DNA of 64,000 nt from Aulostomus chinensis (lineage: Eukaryota; Chordata; Actinopteri; Syngnathiformes; Aulostomidae). The notes beneath the pieces were generated by a model. That model was not told the origin of the DNA and did not search any database. It worked only from the letters and a program-made list of their open reading frames with translations. Numbering within the stretch: the first letter of the stretch is position 1; each line of letters starts with the position of its first letter. The translations under genes were made by a program, and so were the position numbers. The stretch covers positions 17,547,805 through 17,611,804 of the forward strand of contig JBBMOA010000019.1 of assembly GCA_037954235.1 (NCBI GenBank). Reading direction: 5' to 3'. Positions 24,101-39,090 of this stretch are shown here, piece after piece.

Positions 24101-27100
24101 AATGTACTGTTTCATAATTTGTGTGAAGTGACCCTTAAAACGCGCTGCCTCTCCAGGGAAGGAGGGTATCTTGACGTATTCAGCCCATCTTGCTATTGTA
24201 ATATCTGTATCTCCACAGGGAGGAACCCAACAGCTTTCCCACTGTCTGGCAGGCTGTGTTGGTTGGAAGAATGTCCGGCTGCGTTCTGCTGTGACGGCCA
24301 TATGGCAGGTGGAGTACAGTAACAGCTCACTCAGGGAGTGATGAGGCGCGACACTGAGATAACAGCTTCCTCAGTTGGGAATCTTCAGCGAAAGCCACTG
24401 TCTGTTCTGCTTGACTGTCTTCCACATCCAAAGCCAAGAGAGGCCAAGAAGTCCCATGCACTCTAAAGTGTAGAGCTTTAACACATTCATGCATTTATTT
24501 ATCTATTCATTCTCTGAGGATGCTGCTCATTTCTGTATCAATCAATGAAATGACAAACATAATCCAATAAACATATCTTGCAAAAATGTAAAGTAATGTA
24601 AAGCATGAAAAAAAGGGAGCTGGGATGTATTTCAATACCCACTTATGCACTGAGTCACATCCAGGCGGCCACAGCCTTTCCCATCATGCATTTGATGCGA
24701 GGCAGGGAACACCCTTGACATTTTCTTAGTCTGTTGCAGAGCTAACACATATTGACAGACAAATACATTCACACTCACATTTACAGCTATGGGCAATTCA
24801 GTGTGTCTGCGTCACCTCAAGTGAACCAGAAGAATCCCACACAGGGACGGGAGAGTATGAAATCTTCACACAAATCTTCAAAGCGCTTGGCTGGCATCAC
24901 ACCCAGTGAGGCAATATATGGAATTATAAATGTACAAAAAATTAAGTTAAACAAGTACATTTACGATGCTATATATAACTGGATTAGTGAAACTTTGGTG
25001 GCACGGAGGAGCTTGAGATTTAATGCCTTTTAAATCAAAAGAAATGAATTTTTTCATACTAGAAAGGACTCCGAGAGCCCATACCTCCACCAAGGCAACC
25101 GTTCGGCACCTGGCACTTTGGTACTTGCCCCTAATTAAAGCTGCAGGGAGTGATAAGCGGTGCCTGACAAGTGTTGGGGTGTGTGGCTCTTGTGACAGAG
25201 AGGCTTTTCAGGAATGAGCAGACTTGTGCTGCACTGTGGTGCAAAGATCACCCCTCGCATCCACTAGGTGGTGCTAGAGAACACGCACTTATTACATGTT
25301 ATGCTGCCGTACATCACGAGACGGCCAACAGCGCAATTTGGATGTAAATCAAATGATGTTGCATTGCTTACTTCCTGTAACCACTAGGTGGCACTATGAC
25401 TACATCTCACATCAGCTTGTAGACATCTTCAGGCCGCAGCCCCTCATCAAAACGTCTGGAAAAGTCCTGTTAAAATCCTCATTAAATTTTAAAATTGGCT
25501 GCTTCGCCATGGCAACATAGAGTAATGAAAACTCAAGGCTCCACAGAAACACTTCACTGAGTGGTTGAGGTGTTTCTGAACAAGTGTGAGACGGACCATG
25601 TTGACTTTGAGGAGTATAAAACCCCACAATAAAAAAACATCTAGTTTTCTGGTGCTACCAGGTGGCGCAATGACTTATCTGCCCTAAAATCCAGTGGCTT
25701 CCCAAACCCACTTCGTATGTTTACAAGTAACCCTGGTAACAGAACAAATGCCACCACAACATGAGCCCTCTTGGTGGGAATGTTAGCAATGAAGGTGCAA
25801 AGAAAGCCAGTCAGTAGCTCTAAATGTTAAGTACATGTCATTTCTATATATACTGTGGTCTCCAGACGTTCTACGTACGGTAACATTTTATGGTGGCAGA
25901 AAGCTCATTACCAGGGACTTAAGTTTAATGGAACAAGGGAGCAAGCATGTTAGAGTTGTCAGTTAATACCAGTGATTATAGCGCAGTCGAACAGAGCGTC
26001 CATTTTTACCAGCCCTTCAAATTTATTTTAACACTCCATTGAAACCAGATTAGTTCATAATGGATCATTTATAGCTGGATATCTCAACCTTTAACACCTG
26101 TACTTAACTGATTTCTCCCAGGTTTCCGTCTAGACATCATGTGACGTGTCAAGCAACGGTGGCTTTTGCAGATTTACCGCACTCATAAATGGAAAGTCTG
26201 GCAACAAAAAAAAAAAAGATGGTACAGCGAGCTGACTCTTGTATTTGAAATGAATGATCAGAGCAGAGTGCACTGCTCCAGACAACCAAACATACAAAAC
26301 CCTGCTAATTAAATGAAGCTGTATTTCTGTTTCTCTCTTTCAACAGGATGTTGAGTGGGCTCAGGTGAAGACTGCCACTGACACCTTCTTGTGCAGAGCT
26401 GTGATTGTCACCTGCCCCCCTCATTTGGCAGGTCAGTGTGTGTCTCCCACCTCTGTTGACTAACTAAATGAAATTCTCACTGGTGCAGAAGGCAAATAAG
26501 CGACTTTCTCGCCACGTTTGTCAAATGGGGCAAACGGTGCATCCATGCAGATTTTTGTGCAGGCACTGGGGTTTGGCCGTCTTTTTTGGATTCTTTAAAT
26601 GTCTGAGGAATGGCCTGGACTGTATTTCGAAGCAGAGCAGAAGTGAAGTTACAACTTGAATTGGGGGCTAATGAGACATTGGCAATGGTCTGCAACGAGA
26701 AGTTGAAAGAGACGAACATGTCATTAATGACCTTCCTGTTATCAAGCGAGGAGGGAGAGAAAACATGGACTCCTACCAGGTTTTTTGGGGGGGGGGGGTT
26801 TTTTGCTCTTCACGCAAACCACAAAGTTTTAATTGAACCAACAAAATGTAACATGTAATGCAAAATAAATAAAAAAATGAAAATAAGAACAATAAATTGG
26901 AAAAAAGATATCAAAGGCTGTTTAATTAACATTAGAAATAAGTGAGTTTTTGATTCATCAAGTTGGAAATTTAGGAACGAGTCCTACAGCCCAGAGTCAG
27001 TATCGCTGAACACCCTTCATGTTCTGTAGAAGTCCAATGGCTGACACAAGGCCCGCGGTTAAGATATTGGAAAGTTGTTGTTTTTTTACGATCGATGTCA

Positions 27101-30100
27101 GTAAACGCTTCACTCGTGAATGTTGAATCTTTTTCTGTGTCTTCAGTCGCTAACAAGCAGCTGAACAAGGCCTGAATTGTCGTCCAAGGCAAACACAGAG
27201 GAAGCACAAGAGTTATTGATGGTGTGTTTTCCTCGGAGCATGATGTTACCTTTGTACCTCTAATGACTGTAATTTAACTTCAAAAACTTTCATTTATTTT
27301 TTTGCCTTGGTGTTTATTTCCTGCGGTGATACAAAATCCATTATAAGAATCCCACTGGAACCCGTGGTGTTGTTCCCACCTCAGTGTTGGACCTCAAAGA
27401 ACACAGCCAAGACTGAAACCCTGGCAAACCTTACTGGTAACGTTTTACAGTTGTTGGTTTTACTGCAAAACGAAAGTGCTTTTGTTTTGGAATAACAGTT
27501 CATACATATACACCTCAAGTTGTTGGGTACCAACTGAATTAAAACAAGTTATCTAGTTATGACGGTTTTGGAACAAAGCCCCCCCCCCCCCCCCCCCCCC
27601 CCAAAAAAAAGTAATGTAGTACCATGACAGTACTTGGTCCAAGGTGGAGGTAAATGCTCCAGGTGCTTCAGTTCAAGAAAAATTAAAGAACACTTCCTTA
27701 CATTGTTGGTCATGTGACTACTCTTGTTTGAAGTTGCCTAGATACAGAGGGTGGCTCAATTTACCCTGGCTTCCCCTACCAGCGTATAACACCTCTCTCT
27801 GCAGTACTCTGACCACATCCTAGCAACACTCCGTCAGATGGAAGATAAACAATCCTGTGTGTACGACCGATCTAATGACACACACAAAAGAAAGAAGCGC
27901 TTCAAACTCTGTTACCAAAGTGTTCACACTGTCGAAGGAGGCGTTTCAAATTGTGACCTCTGGGTTTTCAGGTAGGAATACTGACTTTAGGGAGTGTTCC
28001 AGTTGAAATTTCCAACTTAGAACTTTGATATTCTCACTTCCCTCTTCAACTGGAACAAACCCCAAGACTGGAGTAAGTGCTGGTTATGGGTGAGGCTTTA
28101 GGGGCTGAAGCTGCTGAATTGGGAGCTGGGGCTTACTCTTGCCTCTTTGTACTGTTCTGGCAACCGTTCTGTCAGTCAAAGCCTCATAGTCAGAGCCGTG
28201 GAGCCCGGCCAGGGTCCTTAATGAGACAGGTTTGAGAGCAGTGTTGAATTATGCAGCATGGATTGCTCTGGTAGCTTGGATGCAACACTGTCAGTTTGGG
28301 GAGGCTGAAGAGGGTCTTGAAAGCCAAAGTCAGGCCAGCGATGGAGACATCACCTCTCCAAAAAGATGCCAGGGGTAATTTGAAGAGACAATCGCCTTTT
28401 GAAGTCATCTGAATGTTTCATTTTTGTTTGCAGTAAATTGGAGTGGCTTTTTAGTAAGGGAAGAAAAGAGAGGGGCTTGACACAGAGAGGGAACAACGAT
28501 GATGATGATGATAGCTTAAGATGATTCCACGCCCCTTGCACAGAAGACGTCCCCTCAGCTGCTTCATTGAGTGTTTGTTTCAGACATTCACGATAAATCT
28601 TCAAATCACTTTTCAATGTCTACATGAATGAATGAGCAAATAAATGAACACTTTCAGAGTCCACAAAGTGCTTGGCATCAAAAGACTGCTGCTAATGCAG
28701 TTATGCTCACAAAAGCTGTTTCCTAATATATCACGTTTGTCCTGTTCTTGGCTCCTGGATTTATGTCCCCATTCATCCATCCATCTTTTATAACGAGCTC
28801 CGTCATTTTTCACTGTTTTTTTTTTTTTTTTTTGTTACCACTTCTCTCACTCACTTCAATGATTTATGAACTATTTGGTTTCACTGAATATGAGCTGGCT
28901 GTGCATGAAAAGGATGAGCTTAAAAATGCCAATTGGGGTCAAATGTTGACTTTTTAAAATGTAATTAAATCATTTGCATTTTATTTTATTTTTTTTAAGT
29001 TCCTATATAGTGTCAGATATTGCTAAACAAAAAAAGGGGGGGGGGGGGAATCGAATTAAGGTTTCGCAGCATGCAGTGAGAGTATAATATGACCAAGCAT
29101 CCAGGCGGTTACACTGTCTCATCTTATCCAGTAGGAAGCCCCTGGCGGAGCATGCTAACCGTCCAGCTGCGTCTCTCCATATGCGTCTCCCATGTTTGCG
29201 TGTATTTCTTGCTAAGTGGGGGAAGCTAAAGTTCTTGACATCTCTCGCTAAATTTATTGTACCTGACAAAACAGGGATTTCAACGGAACTTGACAGCAAC
29301 TCTTCACATCTGATGTTGCCGTCTCTCCTCTCAGGGAGGAGGAGCCGCTGTCATGGCAGCAGGCTTGAGCGGCGGTGAGGAAACGATTACATCTGTCACT
29401 CACAGTTTAGTCGAGATCCTTGTTTACACTGGTGGAGAAAGGCCGAGCAGTAGCGTTGGGTTGCCACTCCACGAGCCGGGATTCTAGGTCAGTGCTGTGA
29501 ATGAAACTAATGGAGATTATTTAGGGATTAAATGGGAAGTGGGAGCTGAATCGATGAGGGAGATAACTAATTCCATGTGATTTTTTTATCTCGCTGTGGA
29601 AATGAATTCATCAATCTGTGAGCAGTTTATATGTCTCTGGACAGACAATGTAGCAAAGTTGGATGAAAGGACAAACATACGGTGAATGTGCTCTTTGAAA
29701 AAAATGTGATATAAAAATGTTGTAGTCCTGAAAGATCACGGTCCCGTTTACGGAACCACGTTACCCAAACCACAGCAGCCAACCCCACCACATTGGTTCA
29801 CTGGCTTCTTGAACCAGTACCTGAGCCTTGGTTCTCTCTGCTGTGTCGAGCTGAACCTTTGTGTCACTGACGGAGGGAGTGTCAGACAGCTGTGTGGCGC
29901 CGTCGCTGCTGTAGAGCTAATTAGCACGGGAGTAAACAGTCAAATTCAGTCGCTCATTAAAACATGCGACAAGTAAAACAGGAACAGGGTTCACATTCAT
30001 TTCAATGGCGCACACGCAGGTGACAACACTACGGGGGGGGGGGGGGCTGGAGCTGCTGGGAGAGAGGGAGAGGGGGGAGGAGGAGGTGCTGGATGTCATC

Positions 30101-31028
30101 ATGGTGGGGTGAATGGGGATGAATCCATTGTGGAGAGCGCACAGGGCAGTTCTAAATAAGGTTCTCTAAAGGGAACCAGACCTCAGTCTCTCAGGGGAAA
30201 AGGCCTAAATGTTGTCCTGATCTAATCCAGGACTTCTGCGTACCTACTAGGGATGCCATACCAAAAAGAAAACCACAATTTCTTGGCTCAGCATGGAAAC
30301 AAGAGATAGACTGTGTGTATCCTTATCAGTTCACTCACACACACACACCTGGTCATTAGTTCCACCCTCAAAAAAACTTTAGAATAGTTCTCGCTGAAAA
30401 TAGAATCATTTTCCTGCTTGGGGGAATATAAAGTGCAGGCAGGAGATTCTTTCAGCAATTTTTTTTCCCTTTGCTTTTCTCTGTAGAGTCAGAGTTGAAG
30501 GACTTCTATAAAACTTTTTTAAAATAAACAACAAATTGCTCATTAATTTTTCTTTGGACGATTTTTTTTGCCTAAAGTGTACATTTCATGTCTTTCGACT
30601 GTTGAAATGGCGCGGTGTTGTTTTAGTAAATTGTTTGAAATAATTTTTTTTCAATCTCTACTATAGTAAATTGTTAGAAATGTTCCAATATCAAGTATTT
30701 TGGGACAACAAATCAAACAGAACCAAAATCGTGATCGGAACAGAATGGTGGATTTTGGGACTGTTTCAGCCCATATACGTCCAGGTGTGACTTTAACCTC
30801 TAACCTCATGATTTCAGCCCCCCCCCCCCCTTGAAAAAAACCCAATCCTATTGTCTTTCTGTCAGCATTTGTTCCCTGACGCTGGATTTCAACAGATGCT
30901 CTGCAAGAGGCTCTGATCATTTATCATATTTCTATCGAAGCAGGCTGTCTCCAACATGTTTTGGAATGAAGAGCAGTTTACACTGATAAACAGAGCTAAT
31001 CTGCTTCATCTGCTTCGTCTGTGTGTGC

Positions 31029-31088
<60 letters not shown>

Positions 31089-34000
31089 TGTAGTTTAATC
31101 AGATTAGATTGAAAGTGGCAGCAAACCAGTTCATCAGCACAAGCTCGATTCTCCATTATGCTTTGTGTGTATTCTCAAGATTTAAAGCCAGAATGTTACG
31201 GCTCATTTCGCTAAATTCTCTATTTGTGCACCAAAAATGCGTGACATCACTGACATCACAAAGTTCTAAGCTTGCGTTTTAATTTTTGTGTGGCGCCTGA
31301 ATCTGTTACAAAGGGAGAAGGATTACGATTTTAGTTGTCGACTTCTGGTTTTTCAGAAAATCCTCAGATTTAAGGCGGTTATGTACAAAAATGTAGTCAG
31401 TTTTTCTTGACATTTTTACTCAAAATGAATTAAAATGGGAACCTGGTCATGAAAATAATTCCTCAGGATGTTCTTAGACATTTTTTTTTTCTTTGTCCAG
31501 AGTCAATTAAAGGCTGCTTTAGCATGAAATCCACCAGCTACATTTAGTCAGATATTAATTCAGCGGAGCTAAAAAGGACACCCGTGTTAAACCACGTTAA
31601 GTAAATCTTTAATATAATGAGGTCAATTTCAGCCAAAGGGGTCATCCTCTTTCAGTCTATTTTTGTCAAGACTAAGAGCAGAAATGAAGTAATGTGTGAA
31701 GTACAGTGCGTACATGGAGAGGTGGGGGAGGGTTCTGCCGCTACTGCTGACTCTTCAATTTCAATAAGTGTCAAGGGGCCGTGTGCGTAATTCAATAAAG
31801 TATCTGATGTAAGGTGCCCATAGATGCAGGACTCCATCTTTAATATTTCTATTAAGTGGTTGGAGAATAGAGCTGCCTTTCTGATGGCTTTACGGGCAGA
31901 TTTATGTCAGTAAAAGCTGTTATTCTAAAAAAAAAAAAGCAATTCATCTGTCGTTATTGCCTCACTCTTTCGGCCCTGGCTACATCGCGTCCTCGAATTC
32001 TTCTATCTTTTTTTCATCAGAATGTCGACTCGGTGGAATCGATGGACGCCTATCCTGGTTGGTTAGCTTTTAGTTGCGTCATATGCTGTTCACTTGTCTT
32101 TCAGTATTTCAGGATGAAAGAAACGACCCGGTTTGTCAGCACACGCTGGCACAACCGTGGGCTGAACTTTAGCTCAAACTGCTTTTCACTATTTTTGTTC
32201 TTTTCTGTCAACTTTTGTGCAAATTGTAATTCAGAGACGGCGTCATTCCTTTGCTGTTACATCTTGATTTGAGTGGCTTTTCATGTTTCACTGTCCTCGT
32301 CCCTCTGAGTGAGAAAGTAATGGGAGTTTTCAAGCCCCCTGCTGAGGGCGATCAAACCCTCAGGTCAGTGAGTGGAGATGTAGAAAGGAAGGTTAACATT
32401 GGCCAGTCATGAGTAATGCATTTACAAAAGAAGTGAGATGGGAAGAAATGCCACAGTATCTTAAAAGGAGAATGTGAGATTTAGGCAGACAGATAAAGAG
32501 GATGAACAGACTGAAAGGAAGTGACTCTGGGGGAGGCGACGTCCTCAGAAGCTCGAGCACCAAGGGGTCCCCGACCACAAGTTCTGCAGACTGAATTGCG
32601 GCCATGAGATTCTTACAAAAAGGAAGGGAAAAAAAAGACGGCGAGGTCAAATGAGAACACTGAGCACACGTATGGAGCGTGTCGACATTCTTTAGAGGGA
32701 AGATGCAGCCAGTGGAGGAACAGAACATTTGTTGTACTTGAGTGCAAAGCTGGTGGATTTGAACTTGTTTTTTTTTTCCCCGTGCCACCTCGTCTCTGTT
32801 ACATTTCAAACGGAAATATTGGACAGCTTTAGTCGCCAGTATTATAAACCAAGATTTCTGCACGTCACATACAAGAAAAGAAGAATTCACATGGTTTTTT
32901 AAGTTTTTTTCCGTTGGCAGGATTACATTAAAACTATGAGATAAATTTTCACTAAACTTCCTGGAGACATGTAACCTGCGCCAAGACGGAACCCATGACA
33001 TTTTGTGGCAGATGCATTGAATTAAGAACCATAAATTACATCCCCGGGCAATGCTGTGTAATCAAAAGTAGTCCAAACAGGCAGAAACCCACTGGATCTG
33101 ACAACGCTGGATAGAGGTGTGTCCGCTAGCTGTAAATTAAACTGCTCGACAGTCTCATCGAGTATATGACTTTAATGATGAATCCATTTGTCTCAAATTA
33201 ATTTGCAACTTTTAATTAGACTCGTTCAGAATCAGAAACATTTCACGCTTCAGGGTCCACAACTGTGAAGGTCTCCCACGCTAATTGATTTGTTATATTC
33301 TTTTTTAAAAGTTTGTGTGATTGTTTGAATGAATTCGGTGAAGGTGTCACTTTGGGCACTGGATGATCAACAATTTTTTTTCAAAACCAAATTTTTTTTT
33401 TTTTTTAAATTAGAAAAAAACATGATGAAGAAAATATTTCCGAGACGATTCCATGAATGACAACAATCACGAGTTGCCGTTGCAATTAGCTCCACTTCAT
33501 CCACGACAACATCAAAACCACTCATGAATACATGAGTAATAGTCATAACCTCATTGTACATACGAGTGCAGCACTTCTAAATCTGCGTTTCATTGAATAT
33601 TCTTGCCCGTATTTACTCAGGTAACATTTTCAGTATAGTTTAAGTACTTTCAAAGTACATTCATAGCGTGGCGTTACTTGTGAATACGTCTCCATTCATG
33701 ATAAACCCTGCGTCTATTTTCTCTGCAGCCCTCCCTCCAGCCTCTGTGGTCAACCTGCAGGCGTTTTCCGGCTCAGTGCTTCTTTGTTGTTAAATAGATT
33801 ATTCATGTTATTCTTGGACAGTCACTGGTTTGATCCCTGGCTCATCTGGACGCTGTGTCCTTGAGCAAGACTCCCGACGTGCAGGCTGGCACCCTGCATG
33901 GCAGCTTCTGCACAGGCATGAATGTGTGTCAGTGGGTGAATGAAGCCGTGCTGTACAGCACTTTGCCTGCTATTAAGGATGAGAAAGGGCATCGATCATT

Positions 34001-37000
34001 TAATATACCCGGGTCAAGTAGGATCGTATAGATTATACATTAGGCGTTAAAAAATAGAAATGAAGATTTACAGCTAGAGGGACGCATCAGCATATTGTGT
34101 TTTGCTTCTTCTGTCCTTCTATTTTTCATGATCTAATCCATCGTATCAAAAAAGTGGATTCTCGTTCTGAATTCTGAACACATCAGATTAAAGAAGTTAA
34201 TCTTGATTGAGGAATGGAGGCTCAGTGAAGGTCAAGTGCAATATTTCTCTCATAGACAAAGTAGTGATGTGAGCGCGGTGGAACGTAGCGATGACAACTG
34301 AGGAAAAGGTGAAGAAAACCAATATTCTCAGAGGTCTGATAATTAAAGTTTCCCCGGAAGGTTTGGTACTTTCATATTTTGACAATAATTATAGTAAAAA
34401 GTAATGCACAAACAATAAGGAAATGTGCTCTACATTGGAGAAATGCTAACACGCCACCGCTTCCTGATAAGTTGCTTGTTTACAAGGGTTTATAAGTATT
34501 AATGAAAGGATTTATGAATATTCAGACATTGGCATTTAATCATTGAAATGTCGGTGTTGTCTGTTGCAAGTTTTATTACCACTCTATCAAAATGTATTTT
34601 ATTTGTTGCGTTCCTCTTTAATGTTTACATTATCAATTTAGCACGACTTCAGGTTTTTATGTATTTTAGGTCATGTTTATTTTTCAGTTTGTAGCACTTG
34701 GATCTCTCTACCATCCGTGCTTTTTATGTCTTAACAGTAGGCAACATCAAGTTTTGTACATTTATGCACATTTTTTGTTGTGTTTAACAATACCTTTTTT
34801 CAAAAAGTGAATGTGCCACACTCTCACTGTCTTCACGGAAGAAAGTCACGGGTGCCTCCTGTTCGTATGATCAACTGTAGTATGTACATCCGCTGGGCTA
34901 CGAGCTGAAGCCATGTTCACTTCTACTGACAGACAGTATTTATCCTGTAGAGATGCCAACTCTGCCAGTGGATGAGGTTTATAATTTAGGCCAATCTATC
35001 AGCAGGTGCCAAAGTGAAGCACCTTCAAAAAGTAAAAGTCTGGAAATGACTGCATTCCAGAAAAATGTGTAATCTTTTGTCGCTGCTGCAAATAGCTGAT
35101 GCCAGTTTGAGGGAATAGAGCATCCCTATGCATCGGCTCCCTATCTTTTACACACCCTCTTCCAAATGTGTGTGCTTAAGCTGGTTCACTTAAGCGGTTA
35201 AAATCCCTTAATAGCTTATTTACATCCTCTTGATCTGATGTCATGAACTTCCAGGAAGAGCAGGATGACAGCGCTGTCACCTCAGAGCACCTCAGCGCCC
35301 CAGAGAATAAGATGCCGGAGGACGTGTTATTTAGCCATCGACGATTTAACATCCTGCTGTCAGATCACCAGGTGGAAGATTTCTCCTGCTATTATCTTAG
35401 CGAGCTTAGATGTCCACAACAAACCAACCGCATCATGGCAGTGACACCTCGTGGCAGGTCCTCTGTGTACAGTCCTGTCACGCGAACGGCTAAGTGACCA
35501 TGTCACATTAGCTTGGAGCCACCTTATCATGTCATTGTTTTTCAGCGTAACCGCCTGGAGCTCACGGCTTTGTTTGGCACTGAGGGAGTTAATTTGAGGT
35601 TGCTGACAGGCTGGTGATGGATTCTGTCTGAACCCCCCCCCCCCCATCATCCATGGGTTCAGTCCCTAAAAGCCTGGCTTTACACAGACTGTACTTCTTC
35701 ATCATGTGTTTACATGATTGTGCTTTTCCAATCAACAGGTTTATTTCATTAAATCAAGCTCCTAACTTGTTATATCTAAATGGAAATGTATCTTATTCCA
35801 TTCTGCATTCCTTACAGTTCTCTTTAATTGATTCGCAGTGATTACTATCCCCAGTATGCTTTCTTATTCTTCCCTTCCATCATGTCTCTTTTCAGCTTTA
35901 CCACCATACTTTAGCAATACCACTTATTAGAAAAAGCTGATTACTGTTGTATAATTATTGGTTTTTATATCAGTGTATCCCCGCCCCCTTAAATCATCTA
36001 AAAATCTGACTCGTCCTTTCATCGTGTTTTCTTCTAGTAACCTCCCACAGCTTGAGGCCAACTCATATATCCCTGGAAATTCACCCGTCTGCTCTTCTTT
36101 CCTTCCTACTTCCTCCTCCAGACCTCTCCTTGCTCCATGTCACATCTTTCTTTTGTCTCCCCTCTGCAATATATGTTTTCACTCCTTTTTCTCTCCCTCA
36201 CCTGCACCTCCTGCCCTGCCTGCTTCCTCCTAACCCCCGGGGTTTCTTGCATCCTCCCCCTCTCACTCTGCCTGAAGAACCAAGTCTTCCATCTGCTGTT
36301 TCTGCGCTTCACATTTCTAATATAAATTATTGAAAATAATAGATATTGCGCACCTAGAATGATACAAAGAAGCACAGTTGATGCATTTAAATGCTTTTGT
36401 GGTGCACTGAGCCAGGTCCTGAAGATGCAGCTTGCAGAAATTTGATTAGCACAATGAAGGTGTTCTTGTCCTTGACTAAACAGAATAAATTTGTATGTTT
36501 GTGTGGATAATTGAGTGCACACACGTGTCTGGAGTAACATGCATGTCTTTGAGGCAAAATGTACAGATATAAGAGCAATGATTTAACCAAGACAGACCTG
36601 ATCCTCTCAATACGTACACCAAGCTACATTTTTTTAGTCCCAAAACAAATGAGACTTATAGTTTCAGGTATCAACTAGCCAAGTAATAACCTTGTAGCAG
36701 AGTTTAAAGTGGAGCTTTTTCTCTCCCTGTGTTTGTGTGGGGGAGAGTAGGATCTTTGGACCTCAATCATGAAAGCAGATTTGTTTCGTGAGACATTTTT
36801 TTTGGGGCCTTCAGTTGGGTCTTGTACACAGGAATGAGAGCCTGATGGCTTTTTGTGACTCCTTACACGAGTATCTGTTGTGTGTCCCTTGTAACATTCA
36901 AGTATTTGACGCCTGGGTGATTGCCAGGTACAGGAGGTGGATGTCGGGGGCAGGGAATTAGGCGGCCATCAGGCTGTTGCTTCCTGTCTCTGGGGTCGGG

Positions 37001-39030
37001 CTGGGGGCCCATGGGGGGAGCGTTTGATGAATGAGGTCCATTATTTCACGTTTAACGCAACAACAGGCTTGAGTTAAACTTTGTTCTTCTAAGACTGCAA
37101 GAACAAAAGCATGCATGCAAACATACTGGATGTTATTAATTTAAAATCAAGTCTAAAAATAACAGGATTTTAACAAATTAGAGAGAAATGTACAAACTTT
37201 ATTTATCACAAGTCACAAGAAGCAGAAACAAGTCTGACTGTCATTCATGCCTGATAAAACTTCTTTTCATTGGACTAATATCTAATATCAGTGCCTGATC
37301 AATGCATCTCAGAAAGTAAATGATAAAGACAAGAGCAGCCTTTCCTCTCCTGTTCTTTGGATGGAATCATTAACAACCTGATTTACCTGTGACACTGACA
37401 CCATCTCCCCCCGTACTCTTCTGATATCCCAGAACCAGCCACAAATCCTCTTCCTTTAGTCCACCGATGTTAAAAAAAAGTACATCTTGTTGTTATTTGC
37501 TTGTTCGCTTTTATTTGTGTACACTGAGTTATGAAAGAGCCACATCTGTAACAAGAATTCTTTAAAAAAAAAATCTCTATCTCGCTTTTTTGGCTGGTTC
37601 ATCTGTACCCAGCCGAAAGTCCACTATGGTAGTGTGTGTACGTGTGCATGTTTGTGTATGAGTGAAACAGTGCGTGTGGGTGGGTGGGTGGGGTTTGAGG
37701 GAATGTTTTTATTTTCTGTCTGTGTACAACACTTTGAGTTACATGTATGTATGAAAAGCACTGATTGAGATTGACTCCAGCTTCCTCCCACAGTCCAAAG
37801 ACATCAAGAGAGGACGAGGCTGATTGACACTCTAAATTGACCGTAGGTGTGACTGTGAGTGTGAATGGTTGTCTGTCTCTATGTATTGGCCTATATATGG
37901 TCACCTGAAGGCAGCTGGGATAGGCTCCGCCCCCCCCCCCCCCCAACCCCAAACAGGATATGCAGTATAGAAAATGGATGGATGGACGGACTTTGGTCAG
38001 AGCATCAAGGGCAGAGTTCAGTTGAAGCACCACTGTCAGAGGCACTGATGAGCTCATGCAGGACATCTTTACCCAGACCTCAAAAGATTTCAGCCTTTGA
38101 GCGGGGGTGAAATTTGGGGTCATCTGATGAGTTCAGAGTCCCATCAAGTCACTCCTCTCATCCTCAAGTGAGGATGATAAAGAGCTTTCAGCTTCCCCTG
38201 ATTCAGAGCCCTCCTTGATGGAGTCTGCAGCAGCAGACACCAGAACCACTGACAGCGGTGCCCCTGGAGGAAGTGGATATCAACACTGGAGAAGAAGGTG
38301 GAACCAACATTTCACACATGCAGTGCAGGTTCTATGTTTTTGAGAAAATGTCTCAGTCGTGGATTAACAAGGGGGGAGGTTTACTGAGGCTCAGTGACAT
38401 CACCGATGATGGAACCCAACACCCCTGTGGAGTGATCGGACCCCTCAGAAGCCGGGTGATCCTCAACATGAGGCTTTGGCCCCAGATGCAGGTGGACAAG
38501 GCCAGCGAGAAGAGAGTACAACTCACTGCCACGGACGCAGAGGACCAGAAGGTCGAGGTCTTCCTGATATGAGGCGGCTCTCAAGACATCAATCAGCTGG
38601 CTACAGCGTTACATTGCCGAATCTCAGCCCTTAATATCACAGTGGAGCAGAATTCTAATTACAACAGCAAGGCCGATTAGTAAAAGGACTCCAGGGACGC
38701 CCCTTGACCATCATGGCCCCCCAGACTAGTTAGTAGTTTTGGCGAGTAGAAGTCAGCTCCAGAGGATAACCTCCTGTGTGATGGAGCGTCTCAATAACTT
38801 GTGCAGTTCATCTTCTCTATAATTAGCTTCAGATATGGACTCCTCTCTTTCCTCCCTCTCTTGTTTTTTGTATTTTATTAGTTTTCCACATATTTGTCAT
38901 ACTTTAACTGGTAAACAGAGTTGAATTTTTAAAATGCAAAAAAAAAATTCCCATTAAATTCATTTACTAAACATCAAATTTACACTTAAGAACACCCAAA
39001 TAAACGAATGACCTCTACTGTCTCAACCAC

Positions 39031-39090
<60 letters not shown>

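Larger units (their letters stand above)
24309..26346. other. MAO-like intron 6, carries dispersed repeat copy 2
   Basis: About 2 kb. The only supported element is the repeat at 25063-25720; the rest is unremarkable. Confidence 0.7.

Noticed and set aside
32393..33001. 202-codon minus-strand ORF, the longest in the window
   Set aside because: No recognisable domain, low-complexity Ser/Leu/Phe content, lies in an intron, and no splice partners. Probably chance.
35243..35497. 84-codon plus-strand ORF with acidic start
   Set aside because: No recognised domain and not in phase with oxidase exons; the exon 7 to exon 8 join is already complete without it.
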